This document shows, in pieces, positions 23,552 to 36,621 of a stretch of 64,000 nucleotides of DNA. Where the stretch lies: positions 248,001 to 312,000 of the forward strand of contig JADNRZ010000022.1 in assembly GCA_015501605.1 (NCBI GenBank), in the 5' to 3' direction. The position numbers and the translations under genes were made by a program. The stretch comes from Panaeolus papilionaceus (Eukaryota > Basidiomycota > Agaricomycetes > Agaricales). Under the pieces are notes generated by a model. The model had not been told where the DNA came from and did not search any database. It worked only from the letters and a program-made list of their open reading frames with translations. Positions within the stretch are counted from its first letter, which is position 1, and each line of letters opens with the position of its first letter.

Positions 23552-25188
23552 CTAATATGATAAAGTCTCCACAATGGCATCCAAAATGCGGATAGCGTCT
23601 GGAATGTGGAATTTCTCGAACTGTAATGCCACGGGTGTGCTAATAGAAGTAGTGTCGATTAGATACAGACGATAAAAACACAACGAGAACGACTTACTCC
23701 CATCCTGTCACTCGCTTAATAGGTGCGTTCAGTTTGAGGAAACACCTCTTCTGGATTTCGGCACTGATCTCTGCACCTGCACCTGCAGTCATACCGGCTT
23801 CATGAACGATAACAAGGCGACCAGTTCGAGCGACGCTTTGAACGACAGTCTCTACATCCCAAGGAAGAATTGATCGAAGGTCAATGAGCTCCACTTTGGC
23901 TTGGCGAAGTGCCTTGGGTACCACAGGTTCCAACGAAGGCGAAGGAGAAGTGAGCATGTGGATGGCAGTCTCGCAATGATAAACTGGCGTGCCCCATGTC
24001 AGAACTGTAAGATCATTACCGGGCATCAAAACCTCGGCTTGACCAATAGGCAGCTCATAATCATCAATCGGAACCTGTTCAACTGTTGCAAAAATTGTTA
24101 AAGTGCTAGTCTATCTCGTATAAAAATGCGACATTACCAGCAGAGCGATAGAGAATCTTAGGTTCCATAAATATTACTGGGTTAGGGTCTCGGATAGAGC
24201 TTAGCAGAAGACCCTTGGCTTGGATAGGCGAGCGAGGAATAACAATCTACGCGACGTGAGATGGGTCCACTGGACATTTTAAAAGATAGTACCTTCAACC
24301 CAGTCGCCCCCATGAAGAAACCTTCAGGGGATTGGGAATGATAAAGTCCTCCATGGCCCTAAGGTTCTCGTTCAATGACAAGGCTTCGATAAATGATGAC
24401 GACAATACTCACAACTGACATCGTTGGAGTGCGTACAGTCAAACCTCCAACGTTGTAAGTTCCTCCTGATCGATAGCGAATTTTAGCGGCTTCATTGACG
24501 AGCTATACAACGTTTAGCATCTGTTAGTTCTATGAGTTTCGCGTAGCTCACCTGGTCAAAAGCGGGGTATATGTAGTCTGCAAATTGGATCTCGGCGATT
24601 GCGGTATGTCCCATCAATGCAAGGCCAATTCCAAAGCCTGCTATACCTTGCTCCGTCAAAGGTGTGTTGAATACGCGCTCCTTTCCTACATTGGTGCAAC
24701 TTCGTCAATATGCGCCGGCCAGGTAAATAATATCACTACTAACCAAATTCCTCCGCTAGGCCCTAACCGTACAATCAGTAAACCAAATAGACCATACATA
24801 CAACGAAACGTACCATTGTACACCTAAATACACCACCAAACGCCACGTCTTCCCCAAAGACGACAGCATTTTCGTCTTTCGCCAGAGCTATGCTCATTGC
24901 GTCACGAATTGCTTGGTACGTGTTCATTTTACGAGTCTCTCGTCCACCGACAATAGTACGAGGTGGAGATGTGTCATCTTCGTCGGCCCATCTCAAGCCT
25001 GGTGTTCGCAAAGCGGTCTCCCGCCTTGTCCTCAGAATTTCAGAACTTGCAACCGTCGGCAAATGACCGCCAGCTGGTGGAGGCTCTACAACACTAGAGT
25101 TGGTTCTACGCTGAGCAGCAGATAGAGGAAGAGAGAGGCATCTAGATGCAATGTTACGAGCAGAGGAAGTGGGTTTGAGGAGGTTCAT
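23552..25188 (-). CDS. BCKDHB: Branched-chain 2-oxoacid dehydrogenase E1 beta subunit, mitochondrial
   Basis: Eight exons: 25188-24814, 24762-24744 (19 bases), 24685-24552, 24502-24413, 24358-24293, 24246-24138, 24082-23698, 23639-23552; 421 aa. The first 60-80 residues are Arg/Ser-rich and almost without acidic residues, a mitochondrial presequence. The transketolase-like body carries [65 protein letters not shown] and [11 protein letters not shown], which fit BCKDHB better than pyruvate dehydrogenase beta. With E1 alpha it forms the thiamine diphosphate enzyme that decarboxylates the ketoacids of Leu, Ile and Val in the mitochondrial matrix. Head to head with creC (170-base spacer). Confidence 0.95.
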
Positions 25189-25358
25189 GGAGGAGCAAAG
25201 ACAAGGTTAAGATCCGGGAAGCCATCAGAGTGTAAGTGTGTGGGTTAAATTGATAATTTCAGGAAAGCAAGTCTGCTACGGCTATATTGCCTTTTTAGGA
25301 ATTGCAGATACATTGACAGCTTCGAGTCTAGTCGGTCAGGGTTGTCATTAACAAACTC

Positions 25359-27654
25359 ATGGAGAACGATTCAACCTTTGTTGCACCAGAAGGCGTTTAT
25401 TCAGTTACCGATGAACATAAACCTAACAATGTACAGAACATGGCTGCTGCTATAGGTCCACCTCTATTCCCCTCAAAGGCATTATCTATTATTCTGAAAT
25501 ATCCAACAACGAAGGCGCCGGCTACACCAGCATTTGCAGGATTACTTGGTGGATCAAAGGAGCAAAAGAAGGAGAAATCAGATAAACCAAGCAAGGATAA
25601 AGACGACGGAGTCAGTCTATCGAGCAGCGACACACCAGACGACACAGATCCGCAAGCTTCGTCTCAGGAACCACAGTCTGCAACTTCACCTCAGGAACCC
25701 CACCCATTATTCTTCCATCCTTCTGCTTCAAACAAACGGAAGGGCGCCGCAAGACCTAGACACAACATAAAATCCTCTTCATCTACGTTCATCTCTCGAG
25801 TACAGACTGCTGAAGGTCTAGCACGTAATCTACAATCGAAACTGGGGGAGGTCACCTACTTGTTCTATAACTTGGCGAAATCATTTGTCTGGGTCGAAGC
25901 TGGCTCCAAAGCAAAAGTACGATACCAAAGCTCTACCGCTGCATTTCATATCCTCACAATAAATTCAAGGAACCACTCACAAGGATTACCTTCGTCGCAC
26001 ATCCGACTTGCCATGACATTAATTTGACAACAGCGTCAACTGATAAGTTGGACGTCATAATCGGCTTCAATACTGGCGATTTAATTTGGTTTGGTTCGTC
26101 ATATCACCATTGCATTGTATCAAATAACGTCTAACCTACAAGTGCGATAGACCCTATTAACTCTCGTTATGGTCGGTTGAACAAGCAAGTGAGCTCGCAA
26201 GCCTACGTCTTGCTACGAAGCATCTTGACGCTTGCACTATAGGGTTCTATTTCATCTTCCCCATGTACTGCAGTACATTGGGTTCCAGGTTCCACAACTC
26301 TCTTTTTGGCTTCTCATGCCGACGGCACCATCATTGTCTATGATATCGAAAGGGACGATGGTTCCTTCAAATCTCAGGATCCATCCGCGCCGCCGTCATC
26401 GACCGAGCCTAATCCATCCTCTATGATACCAGGCGAAGCTGCTGAAAACAAAGAATGGAGTCCTACTGAGGATATATTTGTGACGATGCCACCTTGGCAC
26501 CCTGTGGCGACAGCTGCATCAGGAAATACAGCAGGAAAGAGCGACAAGGAGAAGACAGTTAAAAACCCTGTCAGCCACTGGCGGATATCACGGAAGGGGG
26601 TCGTTGGTGCGTGCCATTCTCAGTGAAAGAGCTGTATTAAACGCTGACGAAAACCACAACCAGACTTTGTGTTTTCACCCGATGTGAAGTACGTCGCAGC
26701 CATTTCAGAAGATGGATGTTTGCGTGTCATTGACGCGCTAGCGGAGCAGTAAGTCCCCATAGTAATAACAGCATGTCTTATGGGGACCAACAATCACTTT
26801 TCAGGCTCGTTGACTGTTACTCTTCTTATTTTGGGGCGTTGACAAGCGTCGCATGGTCACCCGATGGCCGCTTTATCCTCGTGAGTCTTTTTTTTACTAT
26901 CCGGCAGAGTAGTCTCAAGATAAGTCCACAACACAGACAGGTGGACAAGACGATCTCTTGACGATATTTTCTCCATGGGAGCAGCGCGTCGTTGCCCGCT
27001 GTCAAGGCCATTCCTCGTTCGTGTCATCAGTGGCTTTCGACGACCTAAGATGTGACACGAGGACGTATCGCTTTGGTAGCGTAGGTGAAGACAACAAACT
27101 AATACTTGTAAGGTCCACGGTAGCAAGCGACTTAATGTTACGCTGACTTTCGCGACAAACAGTGGGACTTCTCTAGCGGTGCCCTTCACCGTCCTAAGCT
27201 CTTGGCAAGTCGTTATTCTACCTAGTCATGCTGCTAATAGTTTATTTCGATTCATTCAGGCCAGTCATCACCAGCGCATGTCAATGTCGTCGACGCTGTC
27301 ACTCGGATTCCGACGCGACCGTTCTCAACTGGCGCCATCCATCATTAGCTCCCCTCACCTGGAAGGTGCAACGGCCTCTCGTTATCACCCAGCACCGTCG
27401 AGAAACGAAGTCGCTGTTGTGCAACCTGTGCTAGTATGTATACAATTTTACACCGCCTAACCAAACTATAACCGATTTTGTAGATCAAGCACCTTGACTG
27501 CGAACTCTTGACTACTATCCAGTTCCACCCCCGAAGCGTTCTAACGAGCACCAAAAATGGCCACATAAGACTTTGGGTCCGACCCCTGGCCCTACGGGCG
27601 CGACATCAGAAAGGCCGGGTTCTATCACCAGATGCTCAGGACGTGTCCATGTAG
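25359..27654 (+). CDS. creC: WD40 protein CreC / WDR20, partner of a deubiquitinase
   Basis: Ten exons: 25359-25916, 25970-26093, 26151-26188, 26243-26606, 26664-26748, 26805-26880, 26937-27107, 27163-27204, 27260-27433, 27484-27654; 600 aa. The intron at 27205-27259 is GC-AG. After a Ser/Pro/Lys-rich N-terminus come WD40 blades: [78 protein letters not shown], and a last one with [10 protein letters not shown]. The insert [22 protein letters not shown] and the linker LNKQG are typical of CreC and WDR20. In Aspergillus CreC stabilises the deubiquitinase CreB and acts in carbon catabolite repression; in animals WDR20 activates USP12/USP46. The same function here is inferred. Confidence 0.88.
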
Positions 27655-27824
27655 ACTGTAATAGTGTGTATTGTAGCTTATCTATGTGTACGTGCTGTGC
27701 ATTCTAAGAAGATTGAAACCGTGAATCGTCGTGTGGTATTTGCTGATACGACAAAGCATTAGCAATGGGTAGTGGCCCACCGAAAGTATGAAGTGGGTTT
27801 GATAAATGAAAAGTGTACATCTAA

Positions 27825-30637
27825 TTATTGCGAAGAGGTTGGTGGAGTGCTGATGTTGTCATCTGACGTTGCCTCGGTAGGGGTGGATGGCACAGGTGCA
27901 ATGACACGAATTCTGACCCAATCGGTCCCTTCTGCCGGCTCTGGTGTATTATGTCTGGAAAGGGTCATAAGTACAAGTCATCGAAGATAAAGTGCAGGTA
28001 AAGTGCTCACTTGATCCGTAGGTGGATTTTGAGGGCCTCCAGCTCCCAGAGTTTGTATATTGGAATTTCAGGACAATGCTGGCATCGTAATTCGTACGCT
28101 GGATTCAGTCCCAGGAAGAAAGGTTTACGTCTCGGTCCTGGTCTTCTGTTGTCTAGCTTGACGTCAACACCTACGACAGGGTCCTGAATAAGGTGACTGA
28201 AGGTGCTTTGAGTATAGAAGCTAGGTGGATCTAAACGTGTTACATACACTGTTTTGACATGGTACACCACTTGATCCTGCACTAAAGCCTCATGATAATG
28301 TTGAGCGCAATGGTTACATCTCCACACAGGTTCTCCTGGCGAAGGGAAGGGACGTTCATGCTGCAATACGAATCGAGTTGCTTCGGGGGTGAGTAAAAAC
28401 CACATTGGGTCTAGATGGGCTGGCGAGGCCATCTGATGCGTATCTTCTGAATGTCGTACCTAAAATGTGCTTGGTCAGAGTGCGGTTTCGATATAAAGGA
28501 AATTCAAATGCATACACATTCCCTCCATGTATAAACCCTCAGTCCATTAACGCTCCTTGAGTTTCTAGGCAAACAATTACCGCAGAGAAACCTGTCGCCT
28601 CGTTGATCAAGTTCTTGGATAGTGGTCGTGTTCTCGTCCAGGCCGATGGAACGGAGAAGAGCAACCACTGCAGTTTCCCCAACATGGCTCCATTCAAGGC
28701 TGTTACAATACTGCGTATATACCGAAAACAAGGTATTCTTGTGAAGAAAAACATCGTCCCAACCGAAGATGGCTTTCCCGCATCGATGAATGCGTTTGCA
28801 ACCCCCACAGCTGAGCACCGAGGTCGCCAGATCCAGGTTTCGGCGTTGACCAGGCGCGAGGTTAACAACAGCTTCTTTGACTGCTTTTCTCCAAGACTCG
28901 ATAAATGCTGGGAAGAGAGATACGGCAAATTCAGCCGTGACATGACCTCGCTCGGTAAATTCGGCCTCCAGGAATGGTTTGAAGCCTTCAATAGTGTCAA
29001 CAGCTTCTTTAGGAGGTAGGCTTGGCCACTCGTCTGGATTCAATGTTTTGGAATAGTTAACGTAGATCGACTGTATGTGTTCTTGTCTCTCCATCTTTAG
29101 ACGCGTAATTTTCCGACCGACGACGTTCAGTTCGAATATAGGTCGGACCTTTCGAAAAGCTAAACAAATGTCAGAGAGTGCGTAATGAAATTTATAAACG
29201 GACTGACCTCTGGGGCTCAATTTCATTATAAAATGAGTGCGAAGAATCTGTGAGATAGTATACTGGACGTAATTGATGTCTTGCTCAGCATGTCCTAAAT
29301 TCTTCAGGCGCTTCTTGCATCTGGAAGCCGTCAACGAGACGATTAAACTGGAGGACAAAAAAGAGACTGACGTAGTGGTGTTATTACGCGTCCTCTCGTC
29401 ACAAAGAATGCATGCAGATCTATACACATCCATCGCCCAAATATTCGCCTTCTCTGCGGCCTAGGGTGTTGTGAGTCGTGGCACACAGGAAAGATGAAAT
29501 TGTAATACCTCGTTGTTTCTCGCGACAATAACCGACAGAACCCTCCTCCAATCCTCGAATATTTCTTCAACTTGTGGAACTTTTTGCTCGATTAATATTT
29601 CCATGATCGTGATTTTCCTGATCATTGGGTCGAAATCACTAGCCAAGAATTTTGCATTGCTGAATGTGGGATATGAGGACGTGTAGCGTAAACCATCTAG
29701 CAATGAAAGTTAATTACCATACCACATACCACTAATTGCAACTCACTGTATCTATGGCTGCGTGGAATCAAGGTCCACACGACATGATCACTGCGAATTG
29801 CTTTCCCTTCCAAATCGCGATATTTGTTTGCATAAGCATAGCTGTGTCTCTATCATGGTCAAAGGCGGCGTTAGACATCTTGCGTCCAGAGCGAATGCGA
29901 CACTACATACCATGCATTTCTCACAAAGTCGTTTCTGAAAGGCAAAATCTGTCAAAGCGCCATGTTTACCGCACACCTTATTTCAACGAGGATTAGTTTG
30001 CTGAAACCAACTCAACCAGCACAGGGCTCACTCCACAAATACCCGGACCAAACAGCATGAATGCCCACTGAGATTCTAGCACACGAGGAGGTCCCCGAGG
30101 CAGATTAGGATGGCAATCAAAAGCGGTTCTCCAAACACCGATAGCTTTATTACTCATGCCTATCCTTCGACAGCCTTTCGAGACGAGACAGAAATGGTAC
30201 AAGTCAATTGGGTGGAGGTGTTCCAGAATCTACAGGGCCCCTGTAAGGCATAGATGAAATGTAGTCGAGTAAAGTCGCAACTTACCATTAATTGTAACTC
30301 TATCGGAAAGCGAAGGAAGACGTCTCCCTGTAGTCGCAAAGTAGATTGAGTTCTCAGCACTCTCTTGGTATGACCTGCTAAAAAATTCCCTGCAGTAAAA
30401 GATAAGCTATTGCAACGTAATTTTGTTCATCAACGCACGAATGGAGACAGGGCCATAATATTGCTTTGGCTGGCTATGTGCGGACGAAACTCGAAGACCC
30501 GATGTCACTGCTGAAAACTCGTCGGCATCAAGGTCGTCAAAAGGGAACGTGGCCCTTTGATCAGTTGTGTCTGGCTCTGCTGGAGTAGGCAGCTCAGATA
30601 CCGGTTGATTAGTGTTGGCAGGTGCGGTATGAACCAT
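27825..30637 (-). CDS. Agaricomycete F-box-like protein with zinc-knuckle regions
   Basis: Eleven exons: 30637-30439, 30389-30286, 30229-30032, 29976-29911, 29849-29747, 29696-29509, 29460-29372, 29320-29208, 29159-28516, 28459-28011, 27954-27825; 760 aa. An F-box lies at about residues 78-120: FRFPIELQLM spliced to ILEHLHPIDLYHF and LVSKGCRR. It is followed by a Cys cluster CGVCGKHGAL...CEKCM and by RSDHVVWTLIPRSHRY, features I know from many uncharacterised mushroom F-box proteins. The C-terminal half has more Cys pairs (CGGCKRIHRC, CGNC, RCNHCAQHYHE, LRCQHCPE). The F-box implies a Skp1-Cul1 ubiquitin ligase adaptor; the substrate is unknown. Introns 29371-29321 (51 bases) and 29207-29160 (48 bases) could be read through in frame, so those two are less sure. 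Confidence 0.72.
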
Positions 30638-31118
30638 TGCGGGGTAAGAATGGTGCTAATCAACCCAGGGGGGCGTTGTGAGGGATGAAAGACGCGTCTT
30701 TCTGAGAAACTTGAACAGCAACAGATAACCGGAGTACCCGAAAATAAATGACAAGCCAAAGGTGTGAAGCGAGTCAGAAATTAAGGTGTTGGTCTGAAAT
30801 CTAGTGACTCGACAAGTATGCGCCAATACGAGAGAGCCAATAGAGAGCCAATAGACGGAGACTGCAAGTCACATGGACCCTTGTGAGACCATAACGCCAA
30901 TTCTGATTCCATCCGCCATCACAATCCTAATGTCCTTCTAGCAGCCATTGAACATGTTTAAAAAATAGCAAACAGGTCCGAGTGTACAAGAATAAGATGA
31001 GAATAAAGGAGTCGTGGCGCAGTCTTTATCCGTTCCAATTCAAGTAAAACCAGGAGGAACCCGATCACGTCGCGTCTTTCAGGCTTGTTTTGATCCCAGG
31101 ATCTCTGGCTAGCAAGTA
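30638..31118. promoter_or_regulatory. Divergent spacer between F-box and Apc15-like genes
   Basis: 481 bases between divergent starts. The sequence GAGAGCCAATAGAGAGCCAATAGA near 30832-30855 contains two direct CCAAT pentamers 13 bases apart, possible sites for the CCAAT-binding complex. No gene is supported in this spacer. Confidence 0.4.
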
Positions 31119-31699
31119 ATGTCTGGAGCAACACCCACTTTGGTACCAAAAGATCCTTTCTTTCCACTTCTATTACCTCAACCACCCCAGCCACATCCTG
31201 TGCCTTTACCTCCACGACCAAAATATGGTCAGATAAACGGCTTGAGAGATTTACAACGTCAGTTAGATGAACTCAGTGATGAAGAGAACGAATTGGAGGA
31301 CCTGGTACGCGTCTTCTAGTCGAAATACATAATTGTGGAATCTTCTTGATTAACTGTCTGTATAGAACCTTGCAGTTCGTAACCGTGGATTTAACTTCCT
31401 CATACCTATAGGTCGAAATCTAACGCGTCAAGAAGAGAAAAACGACGTACGTTGAACCCCATCTATGGTTGTTGGTTATCAAGCTAACAAAGTTTTAGGC
31501 TGAAGAAGATTCAGACGACGATTCAGTGCAGGATGGAGTTTCGCCTACAGATGAAGGCGAGAACGATGAATCGGGCCATGACTTGGATGCTGATATGGAA
31601 GATCTCGACGAGGAGGCATCTGGCGATACAGAGGACAACGACGAGATGATTGAGGGCGATACAGAAGAATACGAAGAAGAACCTTCAGACATATTATAA
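31119..31699 (+). CDS. Anaphase-promoting complex subunit 15-like (Apc15/Mnd2)
   Basis: Three exons: 31119-31304, 31366-31446, 31499-31699; 155 aa. The N-terminus is Pro-rich (PLLLPQPPQPHPVPLP); the middle has an Asp/Glu-rich helix DELSDEENELEDL and the conserved core GFNFLIPIGRN; the last 65 residues are almost wholly acidic. The order short N-terminus, F/N-L-x-P-I-G box, acidic tail is that of Apc15/Mnd2, a small subunit that helps turnover of the mitotic checkpoint complex on the APC/C. The match rests on a short motif plus composition, so other acidic small proteins remain possible. Confidence 0.6.
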
Positions 31700-31993
31700 C
31701 GTCTCTGATGACCCTCTGATGACCATCAACAGAAACATCTCATCTTGACAGCACTAAGTGGCCCAGTCTAGCCCCCTGCAACGAACAAGAGCCAATGTCT
31801 GGAAAACAGTCAATCAAGGTATCGACATAAGGCCAACGTCTGTGGCTACCGAATGCTTCCTTCCACCTTGATATCAGTCGAATATTGAGTAGAAACGAAA
31901 AAAGTTGCAGGAAACACATTAGATTCGAAATTATCACGATATATATATGTACATGACCTATCCATCCAAACATCGTAAACTAGATTCACTGTA

Positions 31994-34399
31994 TCAATTG
32001 TCGTTGTCGTCGAATATCACCTTCCATAAAGCATCTGGATCCTTGTAGTCGTGGTGCACGACACTGACTAACCAACGAGAATCCCGAACGCCCTCAAGAA
32101 GGCGGCGATGTGAAGAGTCAGGTCGATAGAAAGACGCCCACTCTGTCCAGATGGAAAATGCCTCGTCCTAATGCAAGAAATCAACATCCCTGCCAAAGCG
32201 ATAGTTGCAACGAATCATTAGCTTACCAGCCATGATAAAAACGACTCTCGCTCGATGATGGTTGTCTGCACGATCTCCTGTCCAGGAAACACACCCCATG
32301 TTACAGCATTTCTTCCATCCTCAGGCACGTTCGTACAACATTCACCCTAAAGTCAGGTATTCAGCAATTATCCAGCTCCTTTCACAACAGGTTTTACCTT
32401 GACATTGCCTGCAAAGTAGTGAACCCAGCCCTTGCCTTTCTCATCAATACGATTGATGACTTTATCCACATCCTTCTCTTCGCAGAAGAACTCGACAAAT
32501 CCCTTTTGGAAAATATACCCTGCTCTTGGGCCCCATCCAAAGACTTCGTCAGTTGAATTAACACCGTCAACAGCGGGTTGAGAGCCGACTGTCCACCAGC
32601 CTCCTTTGGTAAGCCTTTCGAGGTGAGGTAGAATTGTTAGGGTCTCAGCAGATAGGGGAGTAGGAGAAAAAGGAGTTGTGGATATTTTGGAATGCAAATG
32701 GTCCAGGAATATGTTGGTGAGGTCGTCCAAAGTATTGGGGTGCGCCCATTGAGTAAGGACTTCAGACCGCTAAACGAAGCCGTGAGGCGGGTTTCCATGC
32801 ATAATACATGATAAGGTGTCAAAGATGACGCACAGAAATACCAGAATTACCCCACATATCTTGGTTACCGAAGGCGGGACTTTTGAAATCTCCAAATCTA
32901 CCGTTGGGGAAGTCGTCCCATGACGCTGCGTTATTTAACTCTCCTCTTCCAGCTTCGCTATCTGTCCCAGCCGATGTAGAAAGGTTGATGGTTGCTTCGT
33001 TAACTGCCGTCGATGCAGTGACTACAAGATCACTGGCAGTCTCAGCGGGTTGACCTTGATGACTTGGGGCCGCGGATGCCTCCTTGCAATGTACTAGGTT
33101 GAGCAACCGTGTCGATATTACAAATGGGGGAGTGGGCGTACGACAATAAGTTTGTTTTGAAGAGAATTCGTGGGTGTTGTCCAAGAGAGCTTTTCGAGGA
33201 CGAGCTGGACACTCTTTTCGAGGTTCAGAGTGCAAAAGTGGAAACCTTGAACCCCGCCTTCTGTGTGGAGCTTACGGGTCATCTCGACGGCGAGTGTAAT
33301 ACCATACTCCTTTACGACTTGGTCATCATGCTGAACAATTAGTTAGTGTCGGAACCCGTGAATGCAATTAAAAAATATACACTGATTTCCGCTAATTTAA
33401 AAGCGACAGCTTCAGGAACGCGGGTTCCACAAAGTTTTGTTACTCTGGCGAACGATCCATAGGTTTGTATTGGCATGATTCCCGGAATAACAGGAACATT
33501 TATCCCTAGATAAGTTTTGCATAAGAATATTTGAAACGATAACACCGATATATCCACCTCTCTGTCTGATCTGGGATAGCCAGCTCAAAAAGTGGTCGAC
33601 ATCATAGAAAAGCTGCGTAATGATGAAGTCAGCTCCTGCGTCAATCTTTTGCTTCAAATGTTCAATTTCAGTTGCAGCATCAAACAATCCATCTCCATGA
33701 CCGTCGGGATAACCTGCATGGTTCATTAAAATCTGTGTTACTTGCAAGAGATTATATGGACGGAACCAACCTGCAACACCAATGCAGAACCAGTCGGCAT
33801 ATTCCGGTATGGAACGAATGTAAGATACGAGGTCTACAGCACGCGTAAATCGCGAATCAGATGCGACCCATTCCTCTTCCCCTCTTGGAGGATCTTCGAA
33901 GTTCGAATCATAAGCGAACATATCCAGTGAGTGTTTTGTGTGCATTACCTCCTCGCAGAGCCAAAATGTTACGGATCCCTTTTTCTTTTGCATCCTACGA
34001 CTAAATAAGTATAAAAATAACGAAGGTTGATATGACTAAAAACATACTTTTAAAACTTTATCGACTAAGCCTTGCTCCATATTTGTGCAGGTCAGATGGA
34101 GAATGGTGTTCCACTGTTGGCTTTGAGTAAGCCCAGCCAGCTCGAGGCTGCGTTCTTTTGTGGATCCTCCCGCACCCCAAGTAACACTCATCGCGAGGGG
34201 GTTTAGAGCAGCCAATCGAGAAATCCGAGACATCAGATTTTCGAATCCCTAGAAAGCTTGATATTAGAACCATATATTTGACGAGAAATGCTGTAACTGA
34301 ACGGACCTGATCTGTACGAGGGGGAAAGAACTCGAAGGTGTAGAATGGTTGGGATGTATCCCGTTGTTTAATCTGGTCTGTAAGCTTTCTGCCTACCAT
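31994..34399 (-). CDS. MET13: Methylenetetrahydrofolate reductase
   Basis: Eleven exons: 34399-34307, 34248-34048, 33994-33949, 33893-33771, 33713-33558, 33505-33381, 33330-33142, 33082-32834, 32769-32398, 32346-32227, 32167-31994; 615 aa. The N-terminal FAD barrel shows YTFEFFPPRTDQ (with the catalytic Glu), MSVTWGAGGSTKERS, LHLTCTNM, IRNILALRGDPPRG and DFIITQLFYDVDHFL. The C-terminal regulatory domain shows WDDFPNGRFGDFKSPAFG, FGWGPRAGYIFQKGFVEFF and NAVTWGVFPGQEIVQ, the region that binds S-adenosylmethionine in eukaryotic enzymes. It reduces methylene-THF to methyl-THF for methionine synthesis in the cytosol. Fungi usually have two paralogues (MET12, MET13); which one this is cannot be settled here. 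34399 is the first ATG; upstream in-frame text lacks one. Confidence 0.95.
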
Positions 34400-35040
34400 G
34401 TTGATTTCGAGTGCTGATTCTTTCAAAGATGGGTGATGCTTGAAGCTTTAAGATAGCACTCGGCCGAAGTAGCAGAATTCACTTTCTACAAATTAATTGA
34501 TTAGATCGAGGTGATCATGTGATGCTAATTGGGCGGTCCGAGTTACCCGCTCTTTAAGCGTAGTTGTCAGTCTCGTTCTCTTCAAACCACAACCACATCG
34601 AAATAGCTTGGGTGTATTTTGCAACTTCATGTTAAATGGCTGTCTGTGATGTCTCTCTCGATTCTCGTTATCTTTTCTCACTGCTGTCGCCCCTGCATCA
34701 TTCCTGACTTTCGTCTTCCCTCTACCTCTCCGAGCAGGAAAATCCAATGGTATGTACTCAGAATCTCAAGCAAACCTCTTGGTCTGATTGAACTGAGAAA
34801 TCGCCTGTTGATAAACCGTAGGAGGTCGAACAAACTTCTAAGAATTTCCGCATCGTCACCGTTCCGGCTTTTGACAGGAGACCATTTATATACATAGTGG
34901 ATGACTTTTTCAGGAACCGCAGAGGACTGTGTGTATTGAAAAAAATGCGATGCACTGAATTGAGTCTCCATGTATAACAGTATAAGGCAAACCCTATTTA
35001 CTAGAAACTCACCTCTTTTCTCTCCTGTCCTTCCATCACG
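34400..35040. promoter_or_regulatory. Divergent spacer between MTHFR and membrane protein genes
   Basis: About 640 bases between divergent starts. Several overlapping frames exist on both strands around 34490-34970, but none shows family features or usable splice partners, so I do not call a gene. CT-rich tracts before 35041 look like leader sequence. Confidence 0.35.
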
Positions 35041-36621
35041 ATGCGTCCATCGTCCGGGTTGTTCCTCCTGTTCTGCTGGTGCTCTAGGACAGTTTTTGCG
35101 CTCAATCTACGAAATGTCACCATCGATGACCAGGATTCACGCATTTCTTACTTTCCACCTGCGGCTTGGGGGAAAATAACGGATAACATGGATGCAGGCG
35201 GAACACACATGGTAACGGGTCAAGAGGGGTCCTATGCGACGCTAACTTTTCCTTGTGAGTACTCCTACATGTAAGATAGACCGCTTCATTCCTAATGTGT
35301 GTCTTTATACTCAGTCGTTTCATTTTACTTTGTTTCGACGTTGTGGCCTTACCATGTTGCTGTCGATGTCACTGTGGACAACCAAGTAACCCGGTTGGAC
35401 TTGCAAGACTATACACAACCTGTTGTGCCATGGGGGAACCGTGCTACCACATCGTCCCAGATTGTTCATTACTTCAAGGGTACTGAGCAAAAGGAACGCA
35501 CGATACGCATCGCCGTACCCCCTGGAGATAAGATCGCTGTTGTTGACATGTTCATGTAAGTATTTTACTCATTTCATCGGTGGGAGTCAATAAGTGAACA
35601 ATGCTCTAGTTTCGAAGTTGACGACAGTGCCTCCAACCCGGGGGGCGGCAATTCTCCTCCAACTACTGCTACCTCTCTGACGACTGCCACAGTCATAGTC
35701 ACCCCAACAAACACAGCTGGAAGCGGTGTTCCAACTGGCGTCCCGAACGGAGATGGGGGCAATAACAACAGTAGTGCGCCGCCCGTTACATCGACTGACG
35801 TTACAGGAGGTGGTCGCCTTGCCCCAACGGGAGGGTCAGCACCTTCCACTACCAATGGAGGAGCGTTGGGTGGTTTTTCATCTACTGGTTCTGCTGGTTC
35901 TGCTCCCACAAAGGGAAAGTCACTAACAGATTTGGAAAAAGAAAAGCCTCAGCAGAACATTCCTGCCATTGTTGGAGGTACCATTGGAGGCTTTGTCGTC
36001 CTCTCCCTCATCCTCATTCTCGTCTGGCTGGTTGTGAGAAACAAGAAAAAACGGATTGTGTATCCAAACCCAGTTTCTAACTATCAAACAACGCCCAATT
36101 ATGACATTGATCTAGCTGGATCGGACAATCATGCCTCCTACACAACTCCAACAGACACGCAACGGACCCCTCTAATGGCAGAAATCAAGCCCTTCACCGG
36201 CGCCTCTGCTATGGCAAACGCAGACGCTTACAACCCGCAACCTAGCCTATACCAAGACGGTGGTTTGGGCCATTCCACTGGCACTGCACAGGATGGAGCC
36301 GCAAGCCCCCCTTCCAGACCCTATTCTTATCAGGATCCCTTTAGCGATGAACAACAGTCATACCAACCCTATCTGCAGCAACCACCCCAACCACAGCCAG
36401 GCAGACCTATGAGTGTAGCGACGCTGAGTGTTTCTGCGAGTCCTTACACCCCACCTCAGTCCCAACCTGGAGCAGACCCAGTCCCTCAACCCGCGCAAAT
36501 TTACGACACTTCGCTGTTGACACATGCCCCGCCGTCATACTCGTACGGTGACGGAAGGCAATCAGTAGCCTCCACCCCTACTTGGGGCAGCCAACCTTTG
36601 AAATTTGTTCCTATAGCTTGA
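35041..36621 (+). CDS. Single-pass membrane protein with Ser/Thr/Gly-rich stalk
   Basis: Three exons: 35041-35254, 35315-35555, 35610-36621; 488 aa. A signal peptide (about 1-20, with LFLLFCWCSRTVFA) precedes a beta-rich ectodomain (about 21-160) containing NVTIDDQDSRISYFPP, typical of a large agaricomycete family. A Thr/Ser/Gly/Asn-rich stalk (about 160-260), probably O-glycosylated, leads to one membrane helix GGFVVLSLILILVWLVV (about 290-310) followed by RNKKKR. The cytoplasmic tail is long and rich in Pro, Gln, Tyr and Ser, with PPQPQPG-like runs. This is the layout of cell-wall sensor or adhesion proteins, but the family has no tested function that I know. It is transcribed in the same direction as the next gene, 357 bases away. 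Confidence 0.8.

Noticed and set aside
33082..33141. A 30-base intron in MTHFR just after PLPHL
   Set aside because: A normal 60-base GT-AG intron (33141-33083) joins both frames and restores the family text, so the short one is not needed.
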